DNA from: Microbacterium sp. cf046
GTDB lineage: Bacteria > Actinomycetota > Actinomycetes > Actinomycetales > Microbacteriaceae
Assembly: GCF_900114345.1 (NCBI RefSeq)
Contig: NZ_FOZJ01000003.1
Coordinates: forward strand, 806,001 to 870,000
Direction of reading: 5' to 3'
DNA: 64,000 bases
The position numbers were made by a program, and so were the translations under genes. Positions 22,379 through 31,344 of the stretch are shown piece after piece (the stretch's first letter is position 1; each line of letters begins with the position of its first letter). A model generated the notes under the pieces. It ran no database searches. It was not told where the DNA came from and saw only the letters and a program-made list of their open reading frames with translations.

Positions 22379-23601
22379 GCGTCGTGCTGGTGGTCAACAG
22401 CGGCTCGTCGTCGTTCAAGTACCAGCTGATCGACATGGATACCGAGACCGTGCTCGCGTCGGGCCTCGTCGAGCGGATCGGGGAGGGGAACGGCCGCTCC
22501 TCGCACACGGTGTTCGCACCGCCCGCCGACGGGCCGGCCGCGACGTTCACGAACGCGACCTACGAACGCGAGCTGCCGATCCCGGACCACACCGCCGGAT
22601 TCGCGGTCATGCTCGAGGCGTTCGCGCAGAACGGCCCCTCGCTCGAGGAGCACCCGCCCACGGCGGTCGGGCACCGGGTGGTGCACGGCGGAGCGCGCTT
22701 CTTCGAGCCGACGGTGATCACTCCGCTGGTGGAGATGAACATCGACGAGCTGTCCGTGCTCGCGCCCCTGCACAATCCGGCCAACCTCGCCGGCATCGTC
22801 GCCGCCAAGGAGGCATTTCCGGACGTGCCGCATGTCGCGGTGTTCGACACGGCGTTCCATCAGACGCTTCCGCGGGCCGCGTACACGTACGCGATCGATT
22901 CGGAGCTCGCGGCATCCCATCGCATCCGCCGCTACGGGTTCCACGGCACGTCGCACAAGTTCGTGAGCGAGACGGCCGCCGAGTTCGTCGGCCGGCCGCT
23001 GGCCGAGCTGAAGCAGATCGTGTTCCACCTCGGCAACGGCGCATCGGTCACCGCGATCGACGGCGGCCGCTCGGTCGAGACGTCGATGGGCCTCACTCCG
23101 CTCGAGGGGCTCGTCATGGGCACGCGCTCGGGCGACATCGACCCCGCCGTGCTGTTCCATCTCGCCCGTCGCGCGAACATGTCGATCGACGACCTCGACG
23201 ACCTGCTCAACAAGCGCAGCGGGCTCCTCGGCCTGTCGGGGTACTCCGACTACCGCGACATCCGGGCGGCGATCCTGCGCGGCGAGGACGCCGCGATCCT
23301 CGCGTTCGAGGTCTACGTGCACCGCCTTCGCGGCTATGCCGGCGCGTACCTCGCCCAACTGGGCGGGGTGGATGTCATCTCCTTCACCGCCGGCGTGGGG
23401 GAGAACACCCCCCTGGTGCGAGCTGCCGCGCTCGAGACGCTGGGCTTCGCCGGAGTCGAGATCGACCCGGCCCGCAATGAGTCCGCGGATCGCGGCATCC
23501 GGGTGATCTCCGCCGATTCCTCGCGCGTGATCGTCCTGGTCGTGCCGACGAATGAAGAGCTGGAGATCGCCCGCCAGACGCTGCAGGCGGCGGCCTCCTG
23601 A
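22375..23601 (+). CDS. ackA: acetate kinase
   Basis: This 408-residue ASKHA-fold kinase shows V-V-N-S-G-S-S-S at the N-terminus, G-H-R-V-V-H-G-G, F-D-T-A-F-H, R-R-Y-G-F-H-G-T-S-H (catalytic Arg/His region) and F-T-A-G-V-G-E-N. It converts acetyl phosphate and ADP to acetate and ATP. It is translationally coupled to pta. Confidence 0.97.
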   Translation: MSVVLVVNSGSSSFKYQLIDMDTETVLASGLVERIGEGNGRSSHTVFAPPADGPAATFTNATYERELPIPDHTAGFAVMLEAFAQNGPSLEEHPPTAVGHRVVHGGARFFEPTVITPLVEMNIDELSVLAPLHNPANLAGIVAAKEAFPDVPHVAVFDTAFHQTLPRAAYTYAIDSELAASHRIRRYGFHGTSHKFVSETAAEFVGRPLAELKQIVFHLGNGASVTAIDGGRSVETSMGLTPLEGLVMGTRSGDIDPAVLFHLARRANMSIDDLDDLLNKRSGLLGLSGYSDYRDIRAAILRGEDAAILAFEVYVHRLRGYAGAYLAQLGGVDVISFTAGVGENTPLVRAAALETLGFAGVEIDPARNESADRGIRVISADSSRVIVLVVPTNEELEIARQTLQAAAS

Positions 23602-23713
23602 CCCGTGGATCGCGTCCGGGCGGGTTCCCGCGTCGGACCCCGGCCGACTACGCTTGCATGACGGCGCACCGAGTAGCCGCAGCCCGTCATCCGTCCCTCG
23701 CTCTGGAGGTTTC

Positions 23714-24508
23714 GTGGCCGTCGACGCCCTGCCCGACCTGACCTCGTACGACGCCGTCCTGTTCGACCTGGACGGCGTGCTCACCCCGACCGCGGAAGTG
23801 CACATGCACGCGTGGCAGACGATGTTCGAGGAGCTGTTCGCCGCCTGGGACATCCAGCCCCCGTACACCGAGCGCGACTACTTCGACTACCTCGACGGCA
23901 AGAAGCGCTACGACGGCGTCGCGAGTCTGCTGCGCAGCCGCGATGTGGAGGTGCACTGGGGCGATCCGTCCGACGACCCGTCCGCCGACACCGTGTGCGG
24001 CATCGGCAACCGCAAGAACGCGGTCTTCTCCCGCGTGCTGCGCGCCGAGGGCATCGCGCCGTACCTCGGCTCGGTCGCGCTGCTGGATCAGCTCGATGCG
24101 GCCGGCATCCCCGTCGCGGTCGTCTCGAGCTCGAAGAACGCCGAGGAGGTGCTGCGGACCGCCGGCCTGCGCGAGCGGTTCCCGGTCGTGATGGACGGCG
24201 TGATCGCCGAGCGGGACCACCTCGCCTCCAAGCCCGCGCCCGACGTATTCGTCGAAGGCGCACGGATGCTGGGGGTCGACCCCGCGCGCAGCGTGGCGGT
24301 CGAGGATGCGATCAGCGGCGTGCAGTCCGCCGTGGCCGGTGGGTTCGCCCTCGTGATCGGCGTCGACCGCGGCACCGGCCCCGACGAGCTGCGCAACGCC
24401 GGCGCGCACCTCGTCGTCGACGATCTGGCCGAACTGGTCACCCCACCCGCATCCGGCCCGCTGCCCGAACCCGCCACCCCGCAGATCGCCGAGGAGAAGC
24501 CCGCATGA
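23714..24508 (+). CDS. HAD-family beta-phosphoglucomutase-like hydrolase
   Basis: This 264-residue protein carries HAD motif I F-D-L-D-G-V-L-T (nucleophile and acid/base Asp pair), motif II V-S-S-S-K-N-A, the K-P-A-P-D Lys motif and motif IV V-E-D-A-I-S-G-V-Q-S-A. This is the beta-phosphoglucomutase subfamily. Its stop overlaps the start of a GH65 phosphorylase, so it probably converts the beta-glucose 1-phosphate released by that enzyme to glucose 6-phosphate. The GTG at 23714 has a GGAGG site at good spacing; a TACGCT -10 lies at 23649-23654. An internal trehalose/maltose scavenging role is likely. Confidence 0.9.
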   Translation: MAVDALPDLTSYDAVLFDLDGVLTPTAEVHMHAWQTMFEELFAAWDIQPPYTERDYFDYLDGKKRYDGVASLLRSRDVEVHWGDPSDDPSADTVCGIGNRKNAVFSRVLRAEGIAPYLGSVALLDQLDAAGIPVAVVSSSKNAEEVLRTAGLRERFPVVMDGVIAERDHLASKPAPDVFVEGARMLGVDPARSVAVEDAISGVQSAVAGGFALVIGVDRGTGPDELRNAGAHLVVDDLAELVTPPASGPLPEPATPQIAEEKPA

Positions 24509-27021
24509 TGGATCGCGATCGGTTCCCCGTCGACCCCTGGTGCCTCGTCGAGAACAGCTTCTCGCTCGATGACGTCGGGGTCACCGAGACCCTCTTCTCC
24601 GTGGGGAACGGCTACCTCGGGCTGCGCGGCAATCAGATCGAGGGCCGGTTCGCGCACGAGCACGGCACCTTCATCAACGGGTTCCACGAGACCTTCCCGA
24701 TCCGGCACGCCGAGCAGGCCTACGGATTCGCGGAAGTCGGGCAGACGATCATCAACGCGCCCGACGCGAAGATCATGCGCGTCTACGTCGACGACGAGCC
24801 GCTGTCGCTGGATGTCGCCGACGCGCGCGAGTACGAGCGCACCCTCGACCTGCGTGCCGGGGTGGTGCGCCGCCGCGTGCGCTGGACCACGCCGTCCGGC
24901 AAGGACGTGCTGATCGAGGACGACCGGCTGGTGTCCTTCGAGGAGAAGCACCTCGCGATCCTGCGCCTCGAGGTCACCGTGCTGAACGCGGACGCGCCCG
25001 TGACGATCAACTGCCAGGTGCTCAACCGTCAGGACGGCGAGAACGTCTACGGCGGCACGCCGACCGCATCGAAGAAGGCCGGGTTCGACCCGCGCAAGGC
25101 CGAGCGCATCCAGGAGCGCGTGCTGCAGCCGGCGGAGTACTGGCAGGACGGCGGGCGCTCCGCCCTGTCCTACCGGGTCACCGAGTCGGGCATGACGCTC
25201 GCCGTCGTCGCCGACCACCTGATCGAGACCGAGAACGAGTACAACGCGCGCACCCTCGTAGAGCCGGACATCGCGAAGAACGTCTTCCGCGTCCAGGCCA
25301 AGGCCGGGGTGCCGATCCGCGTGACGAAGCTCGTGAGCTACCACACCTCGCGCGGCGTGCCCCCGCGGGAGCTGGTGGATCGCTGCCGACGCACGCTGGA
25401 CCGCGTCGAGATCGAAGGCGTCGAACGCCAGTACGAGCGGCAGCGCGCGTGGCTCGACGGCTTCTGGGAGCGATCGGACGTGCGCATCAGCGGACACGAC
25501 GACCTCCAGCAGGCGACGCGCTGGTGCCTGTTCCAGCTGGCTCAGGCCGCGGCTCGCGCCGACGGCCAGGGTGTTCCCGCGAAGGGTGTGACCGGATCCG
25601 GCTACAGCGGCCACTACTTCTGGGACACCGAGATCTACGTCCTGCCCTTCCTCGCGTACACGACGCCCCTGTGGGCCCGCAACGCGATCCGGATGCGGTA
25701 CCTCATGCTCCCGGCGGCGCGGCGGCGCGCCCACCAGCTCAACGAGCACGGCGTGCTGTTCCCATGGCGGACGATCAACGGCGAGGAGGCGTCCGCGTAC
25801 TACGCGGCCGGAACCGCGCAGTACCACATCAACGCCGACGTGAGCTTCGCCCTCGCGAAGTACGTCCGCGCCACCGGCGACACGGAGTTCCTGTATCGCG
25901 AGGGCGTCGACATCGCCGTGGAGACCGCTCGGCTGTGGGCGACGCTCGGCTTCTGGCGGACGAGTGACAGCGACGGCGAGGAGTCCTTCCACATCCACGG
26001 CGTCACGGGGCCCGACGAGTACACGACCGTCGTCAACGACAACCTCTTCACGAACGTGATGGCCCGCTTCAACCTGCGCTTCGCCGCCCGCACCGTGCGG
26101 GAGATGGCCCAGGACGACCCCGAGGCGTACCGCCTGATGGCCGACCGCCTGCGGCTGGACCCGGCCGAGTCCGAGGGCTGGGAGCGCGCCGCCGAGGCGA
26201 TGCACATCCCGTTCAGCCCGGCGCTGGGCATTCACCCGCAGGATGCCGTCTTCCTGGAGCGGGAGGTGTGGGATCTCGAGCACACGCCCGCTGATCAGCG
26301 GCCGCTGCTGCTGCACTTCCACCCGCTCGTGATCTACCGCTACCAGGTGCTGAAGCAGGCCGATGTGGTGCTCGCGCTGTTCCTGCAGGGGAACCACTTC
26401 TCGGACGAGGACAAGCTCGCCGACTTCGAGTACTACGACCCGCTGACCACGGGCGATTCGACGCTGTCAGCCGTGGTGCAGGCGATCCTCGCCGCCGAGG
26501 TCGGCTATCAGGACCTCGCGCTGGAGTACTTCCGCGAGTCGATCTTCGTCGACCTCGGAGACCTTCATCACAATGCGTCGGACGGGGTGCATGTGGCGTC
26601 GGCCGGCGGCGTCTGGACCGCGCTCGTCTGCGGCTTCGGCGGCATGCGCGACCACTTCGGCGAGCTCACGTTCGACCCGCGGCTGCCCGCGGACTGGCCG
26701 GAGCTCGAATTCGCGCTGCACTGGCACGGCACCCCGCTGCAGGTCACCGTGACGAGCACGGAGCTGCGGGTGAAGGCCGGCGAGGGCGACCCGCTCGTCT
26801 TCAGCGTCCGAGGCGCGGCCTTCGCGCTCGGTCCGGGCGAGGAGGTCGTCGTCCCGCTGGAGGACCAGGGCCCGGTCATCGCCGGGCGCCCGTCGCTGAA
26901 GCAGTTCGCCGACGTGCGCCGCGAAGACGGCACGCTGCTGTCGGCCTCCGTGCCCACGGTGACCTCGACGATCCCGATCATCGGGCCCGGCGCGGACATC
27001 GAGCACGGCGCGGACGCGTGA
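24505..27021 (+). CDS. glycoside hydrolase family 65 disaccharide phosphorylase
   Basis: This 838-residue protein has the GH65 layout: an N-terminal beta-sandwich (~1-270), an (alpha/alpha)6 catalytic barrel (~320-690) and a C-terminal beta domain. The general acid is Glu505 in G-V-T-G-P-D-E-Y-T. The barrel also holds Y-F-W-D-T-E-I-Y and a phosphate-site region near H-H-N-A-S-D-G-V-H. Family members phosphorolyse maltose, trehalose, kojibiose or nigerose to beta-glucose 1-phosphate and glucose; the exact substrate cannot be fixed here. Overlap with the beta-phosphoglucomutase-like gene supports a phosphorylase rather than hydrolase role. Confidence 0.92.
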   Translation: MMDRDRFPVDPWCLVENSFSLDDVGVTETLFSVGNGYLGLRGNQIEGRFAHEHGTFINGFHETFPIRHAEQAYGFAEVGQTIINAPDAKIMRVYVDDEPLSLDVADAREYERTLDLRAGVVRRRVRWTTPSGKDVLIEDDRLVSFEEKHLAILRLEVTVLNADAPVTINCQVLNRQDGENVYGGTPTASKKAGFDPRKAERIQERVLQPAEYWQDGGRSALSYRVTESGMTLAVVADHLIETENEYNARTLVEPDIAKNVFRVQAKAGVPIRVTKLVSYHTSRGVPPRELVDRCRRTLDRVEIEGVERQYERQRAWLDGFWERSDVRISGHDDLQQATRWCLFQLAQAAARADGQGVPAKGVTGSGYSGHYFWDTEIYVLPFLAYTTPLWARNAIRMRYLMLPAARRRAHQLNEHGVLFPWRTINGEEASAYYAAGTAQYHINADVSFALAKYVRATGDTEFLYREGVDIAVETARLWATLGFWRTSDSDGEESFHIHGVTGPDEYTTVVNDNLFTNVMARFNLRFAARTVREMAQDDPEAYRLMADRLRLDPAESEGWERAAEAMHIPFSPALGIHPQDAVFLEREVWDLEHTPADQRPLLLHFHPLVIYRYQVLKQADVVLALFLQGNHFSDEDKLADFEYYDPLTTGDSTLSAVVQAILAAEVGYQDLALEYFRESIFVDLGDLHHNASDGVHVASAGGVWTALVCGFGGMRDHFGELTFDPRLPADWPELEFALHWHGTPLQVTVTSTELRVKAGEGDPLVFSVRGAAFALGPGEEVVVPLEDQGPVIAGRPSLKQFADVRREDGTLLSASVPTVTSTIPIIGPGADIEHGADA

Positions 27022-27052
27022 ACCGCCCCGTCCGGGTGTCGCACCCACGCCG

Positions 27053-27058
27053 TAGGCT
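27053..27058 (+). promoter_or_regulatory. -10 box for leaderless dnaX
   Basis: TAGGCT ends 6 bases before the GTG at 27065, predicting transcription from the start codon. Confidence 0.55.
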
Positions 27059-27064
27059 GGGGGC

Positions 27065-29173
27065 GTGACGACCGCTCTCTACCGCCGATACCGTCCTGAG
27101 ACGTTCGGCGAGATGATCGGGCAGTCTCAGGTGACCGAGCCCCTGATGACCGCATTGCGCGGCGACCGGGTGGGTCACGCGTACCTGTTCTCCGGTCCGC
27201 GCGGCTGCGGCAAGACGACTTCCGCCCGTGTGCTCGCTCGCTGCCTGAACTGCGCGCAGGGGCCGACCGACGTGCCCTGCGGCGTGTGCGACAGCTGCAT
27301 CGAGCTCGGCCGCGGCGGCGGCGGATCCCTCGATGTCGTCGAGATCGACGCCGCAAGCCACAACGGCGTCGACGACGCACGCGACCTGCGCGAGCGCGCG
27401 GTGTTCGCCCCGGCCCGCGACCGGTTCAAGATCTTCATCCTCGATGAGGCCCACATGGTCACGCCGCAGGGCTTCAACGCCCTGCTCAAGCTCGTCGAGG
27501 AGCCGCCCGACCATGTCAAGTTCATCTTCGCCACGACCGAGCCCGAGAAGGTCATCGGCACGATCCGCTCCCGCACGCACCACTATCCGTTCCGGCTGGT
27601 GCCGCCCGCGGCGATGCTGGAATACGTCCAGGGCATGTGCGAGGCCGAAGGGGTGACGGTCGAGCCGGGTGTGCTCTCCCTCGTCGTTCGGGCCGGTGGC
27701 GGGTCGCCGCGCGACACGCTGTCACTGCTCGACCAGCTGATCGCCGGCTCCGAAGGATCGCTCGTCACGTACGCACGGGCCGTCGCCCTGCTGGGCTACA
27801 CCCACGCCGAGCTCCTCGACGAGGTGATCGACGCGTTCGGGGCTGCCGATGCCGCTGCTGCGTTCGCCGCCGTCGACCGCGTCGTGCAGACCGGACAGGA
27901 CCCGCGCCGGTTCGTCGACGACCTGCTCGAGCGCCTGCGCGATCTGATCGTGGTCGCGGCGACCGGCCAGGATGCCGCGGCGGTGCTGCGCGGAGTCCCG
28001 GCCGACGAGCTGGCTCGCATGATGCGTCAGGCCGACGTGTTCGGCTCACTCCGCCTGTCTCGCACTGCCGATCTGGTCATCGCGACCCTCGACGAGATGA
28101 CCGGCGCCACGTCCCCGCGGCTGCAGCTCGAGCTCATGGTCGCCCGCGTGCTCGCGCAGACCGGCGCTGCGGAAACAGCACCTCAGGTCGTGGAGCGAGC
28201 GCCGCAGGACGAAACCCCCGCGTCGAAGGCAGCACCACCGGTCGCTGAGCGAGTGCAGCGAGACGAACCCCCCGCGCCGAAGGCATCACCTCCGGTCGCT
28301 GAGCGAGTGCAGCGAGACGAACCCTCCGCGCCGAAGGCGGCACCTCAGGTCGTTGAGCGAGCGCAGGGAGAGGAAACGCCACAGCCGTCGAGTCCCGTCA
28401 CCGTCCAGCACATGCGCGACGCGTGGCCCGAGGTGCTCGGCAGGCTCGAGTCGACCAGCCGGCCTTCCTGGCTCATCGCCTCCGGCGCACGGGTGGCCGA
28501 CCTGGACGGCGATGTGCTGACCCTGTCGTTCCAGAGCCAGTCCGATGTCGCGCAGTTCAAGAAGCTCTCCGCCGGTGCCGGTCCGAGCGAGGACCTTCGC
28601 CAGGCGATCCTGGGCGTGCTCGGCATCCGGGTGAAGTACCTCGCGAAGCACGACGGCGACGCCGCACCGCCCGCGTCACCTCCTTCCGGCACGTCCGCTC
28701 CGGAGCCCGCGCCGGTGCGCCAGGCGCCCGCGGGCGCGTTCAGGTCGTCCGCATCCGCGGCGCCGGTCACGGAGTGGGTGGTGGCATCGATTCCGAGCGA
28801 CGCGGATGCGCCGCCCGCCGACGCGCCCGAGCCGCCGACCGCGGTGGCCCAGTTCGCGGTCGATGACGAGCCCGAAGACGCCGCTGATCCGGCGCGTGCC
28901 CACGTCGCCACGCTCGCTCCGCCGCGCGAGGGGGACGTGCTCCCGGCCGGCGACGTCGAGCCGTCGGTCGACCCCGAGGGCGACGACGATGACGAGATGG
29001 ATGCCGCGACCGAAGCGCCGGTTCCGCCCGTCCTCGCGCCGCGGATGCCGAGCGCGTCGACGCGCCCGGCTGCGGACGGCGCCCAGCGGTACGGCGAGGC
29101 CGTGGTGCGTCAGGTGCTCGGTGCGCGTTTCGTGCGCGAAGAGCCGTACGAGCCGCCGACGAGGTTCAGCTAG
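27065..29173 (+). CDS. dnaX: DNA polymerase III subunits gamma/tau
   Basis: This 702-residue clamp-loader ATPase has Walker A G-P-R-G-C-G-K-T-T (~39-47), a four-cysteine zinc module (C-L-N-C then C-G-V-C-D-S-C), Walker B with I-L-D-E-A-H-M and the SRC-like sensor G-T-I-R-S-R-T. Domains I-III end near residue 370. A low-complexity linker follows, including four tandem 18-residue repeats, then a tau-type domain (~440-540) and an acidic, Pro/Ala-rich tail. It loads the beta clamp at replication forks. recR follows 3 bases after the stop, a conserved pairing. Confidence 0.96.
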   Translation: MTTALYRRYRPETFGEMIGQSQVTEPLMTALRGDRVGHAYLFSGPRGCGKTTSARVLARCLNCAQGPTDVPCGVCDSCIELGRGGGGSLDVVEIDAASHNGVDDARDLRERAVFAPARDRFKIFILDEAHMVTPQGFNALLKLVEEPPDHVKFIFATTEPEKVIGTIRSRTHHYPFRLVPPAAMLEYVQGMCEAEGVTVEPGVLSLVVRAGGGSPRDTLSLLDQLIAGSEGSLVTYARAVALLGYTHAELLDEVIDAFGAADAAAAFAAVDRVVQTGQDPRRFVDDLLERLRDLIVVAATGQDAAAVLRGVPADELARMMRQADVFGSLRLSRTADLVIATLDEMTGATSPRLQLELMVARVLAQTGAAETAPQVVERAPQDETPASKAAPPVAERVQRDEPPAPKASPPVAERVQRDEPSAPKAAPQVVERAQGEETPQPSSPVTVQHMRDAWPEVLGRLESTSRPSWLIASGARVADLDGDVLTLSFQSQSDVAQFKKLSAGAGPSEDLRQAILGVLGIRVKYLAKHDGDAAPPASPPSGTSAPEPAPVRQAPAGAFRSSASAAPVTEWVVASIPSDADAPPADAPEPPTAVAQFAVDDEPEDAADPARAHVATLAPPREGDVLPAGDVEPSVDPEGDDDDEMDAATEAPVPPVLAPRMPSASTRPAADGAQRYGEAVVRQVLGARFVREEPYEPPTRFS
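28186..28401 (+). repeat. four tandem 54-bp repeats inside dnaX
   Basis: Units begin at 28186, 28240, 28294 and 28348, each starting GGTCG-[CT]-[TG]-GAGCGAG. The middle two are nearly identical; the outer two are diverged. Each encodes 18 residues of the type V-A-E-R-V-Q-R-D-E followed by Pro/Ala/Lys residues. The unit core (GGTCGCTGAGCGAGTGCAGC) looks like a short dispersed repeat captured in frame. Confidence 0.85.
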
Positions 29174-29176
29174 CCC

Positions 29177-29770
29177 ATGTACGACGGCATCGTCCAAGAC
29201 CTGATCGACGAGTTCGGGCGGCTTCCGGGCATCGGCCCGAAATCCGCGCAGCGCATCACCTTCCACATCCTGCAGTCCCCGTCCTTCGATGTATCGCGCC
29301 TCGCGACGCTGCTCGCCGAGGTGCGCGAGAAGGTCCGCTTCTGCGAGATCTGCGGCAACGTGTCGGAACAGGACCGCTGCGGGATCTGCCGCGACCCACG
29401 TCGCAATCCGGCGGTGATCTGCGTGGTCGAGGACGCCAAGGACGTCGCCGCGATCGAGCGCACCCGGGAATTCCGCGGGCTCTACCACGTCCTCGGCGGT
29501 GCGATCAGCCCGATCGCCGGCATCGGACCCGAAGACCTCCGCATCACGCAGCTCATGCAGCGCCTCGCCGACGGCACGGTGCAGGAGGTCATCCTCGCGA
29601 CCAATCCCAACCTCGAGGGCGAGGCGACCGCGACGTATCTCAGCCGCCTGCTCCACACGCTCGAGATCTCGGTGACCCGTCTCGCGTCCGGGCTCCCGGT
29701 CGGCGGCGACCTGGAGTACGCCGACGAGGTCACGCTCGGGCGCGCGTTCGAGGGCCGCCGCGCAGTGTGA
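29177..29770 (+). CDS. recR: recombination mediator RecR
   Basis: This 197-residue protein has the helix-hairpin-helix ([11 protein letters not shown]), the four-cysteine zinc finger (C-E-I-C then C-G-I-C) and a Toprim domain (V-V-E-D-A-K-D, G-G-x-I-S-P). RecR acts with RecO to load RecA on gapped DNA. The length is typical. It follows dnaX directly. Confidence 0.96.
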   Translation: MYDGIVQDLIDEFGRLPGIGPKSAQRITFHILQSPSFDVSRLATLLAEVREKVRFCEICGNVSEQDRCGICRDPRRNPAVICVVEDAKDVAAIERTREFRGLYHVLGGAISPIAGIGPEDLRITQLMQRLADGTVQEVILATNPNLEGEATATYLSRLLHTLEISVTRLASGLPVGGDLEYADEVTLGRAFEGRRAV

Positions 29771-30702
29771 TGATCGCAGCGACACAACGCTTCGGCACAC
29801 GGGGATGGCTGCTGTTCGCCGCGATGGCGGTGCTGTGGGGCATGCCCTACCTGTTCATCAAGCAGGCCGTCGACTCCTACTCCCCGGCATCCATCGTCGC
29901 CGGACGCACGCTCCTGGGCGCCCTGCTCCTGCTGCCGTTCGCGCTGCGTCAGAAGTCGCTGAGACCGGCGTTCGGCAAGATCGGCTGGGTGCTGACGTTC
30001 GGCGCGATCGAGATGGCCGGTCCCTTCCTGCTGCTGGGCCACGCCGAGCAGACGCTTCCATCGGGCCTCACCGGACTGCTGGTCGCGACCGTGCCCCTGT
30101 TCGCCGCGCTGATCGCCTTCGCCGGCGGCGATCGGGCGGTGCTCAAGCCGGTCCGCATGATCGGCCTCATCGTGGGCTTCGTCGGCGTCGGCATCGTCGT
30201 CGCGGGGCCGGGGCTCGCCGCAGGCGGCACGGCCGGCCTGATCGCGATCGGCGAAGTGCTGCTGGTCGCGGTCTGCTACGCGATCGCTCCCTTCATCGTC
30301 GCGCGGAAGCTGAACGACGTCCCGGCCCTCGGCACAGTGACCCTCTCCCTGGCCGCGGTCGGCCTCTTCTACCTGCCGATCGCGTTCCTCACCCAGCACG
30401 AGGTGCCCACCACGCAGAGCACGGTGTCGCTGATCGCACTGGCTGTGCTGTGCACCGCGGTGGCGTTCATCGTGTTCTTCGCCCTGATCGATCACGTCGG
30501 CCCGGCGCGAGCGCCGCTGTTCACCTATGTCAACCCGGTCGTGGCGATCCTGCTCGGCGTGATCATCCTCGACGAGGACGTCACGGTCGGACTGCTGGTC
30601 GGCTTCCCACTCGTGATCCTCGGCTGCTGGCTCGCCGCAACGGGCGGCACGGTGCGAACGCGCGAACCTCCCGGTGAGCTGCCGCCGGTCGCCGCCGGCT
30701 GA
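29770..30702 (+). CDS. EamA/DMT-family transporter
   Basis: This 310-residue protein has ten membrane helices in two EamA repeats; a typical P-Y-L-F-I-K-Q-A element follows the first helix. The substrate is unknown. The ATG at 29770 shares its A with the recR stop codon, so the gene is probably co-transcribed with dnaX-recR; a GTG at 29767 is the alternative start. It is convergent with the small membrane protein at 30709. Confidence 0.85.
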   Translation: MIAATQRFGTRGWLLFAAMAVLWGMPYLFIKQAVDSYSPASIVAGRTLLGALLLLPFALRQKSLRPAFGKIGWVLTFGAIEMAGPFLLLGHAEQTLPSGLTGLLVATVPLFAALIAFAGGDRAVLKPVRMIGLIVGFVGVGIVVAGPGLAAGGTAGLIAIGEVLLVAVCYAIAPFIVARKLNDVPALGTVTLSLAAVGLFYLPIAFLTQHEVPTTQSTVSLIALAVLCTAVAFIVFFALIDHVGPARAPLFTYVNPVVAILLGVIILDEDVTVGLLVGFPLVILGCWLAATGGTVRTREPPGELPPVAAG

Positions 30703-30708
30703 CCGGAC

Positions 30709-31200
30709 TCAGCGGAGCACTTCGACCAGCACGACCCAGGACACGACGATCCCGGCGACGATGGCGAGGATGCAGCCTGCCGCGGCGAGCGACAGACCTG
30801 CCGGGAGCCCGAGCATCACCGCGATGCCGCCGAGCGCGTACGCGGTGACGGGGAGGAAGCCGAACAGCGACTTGGTGAACTTGGCGCGGGCCGCCGGATT
30901 CTCGTTGGCGAAGATCGCCCGGGTCGCACCCACCTGGAACACCGCGGCGCCCACGGCCGACGCGAGCACCAGGAGTCCGTACCAGAGCGCCGGGATCGCC
31001 GGCACCAGACCGAGCCCCGACGCGACGATCGCGAGCACGAGCGCGGCGATGCCTGCCGCGAGACGGGCCGTGAGCGACCGCTCCTTGATGATCTCGCCGA
31101 TGTTCACACTGGACGCCACGATCACGAGGCCCGCCAGAGCCGCTGTCGCGCCCACCATCGCGACGTTGAAGTCGGTCCACTGCTCGAGCTCGTCCACCAT
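30709..31200 (-). CDS. small integral membrane protein, 163 aa
   Basis: The product starts MVDELEQWTD and has five hydrophobic segments (about residues 14-32, 45-65, 68-92, 112-130, 134-160) separated by short charged loops. No family is recognised; hypothetical membrane proteins of this length are common in Microbacteriaceae. TAGCAT on the minus strand ends 7 bases before the ATG, pointing to a leaderless transcript. It stands alone between two oppositely arranged neighbours. Confidence 0.75.
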   Translation of the reverse strand: MVDELEQWTDFNVAMVGATAALAGLVIVASSVNIGEIIKERSLTARLAAGIAALVLAIVASGLGLVPAIPALWYGLLVLASAVGAAVFQVGATRAIFANENPAARAKFTKSLFGFLPVTAYALGGIAVMLGLPAGLSLAAAGCILAIVAGIVVSWVVLVEVLR

Positions 31201-31207
31201 GCTCGGG

Positions 31208-31213
31208 ATGCTA
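31208..31213 (-). promoter_or_regulatory. -10 box for leaderless membrane-protein gene
   Basis: On the minus strand TAGCAT ends 7 bases before the ATG at 31200. Confidence 0.45.
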
Positions 31214-31344
31214 TCGCGACCGGTCGCGGCACGGGGGGCGGCATCCGCGGGCCGTGGATCGAGCCGCCGCAGCGCATCGCCTCTGGCGAGCGGGCCGCTG
31301 ACCGGGCACGATGGGGGAGAACTCACACCGGCGTGGGAGGCCAC

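Noticed and set aside
24088..26397. 769-codon minus-strand frame opposite the GH65 gene
   Set aside because: Antisense shadow typical of high-GC coding DNA; no ribosome-binding site and Arg/Gly/Val-rich composition.
28186..28401. tandem repeats considered as a CRISPR array
   Set aside because: Units are adjacent without unique spacers, lie in frame inside dnaX, and no cas genes are present.
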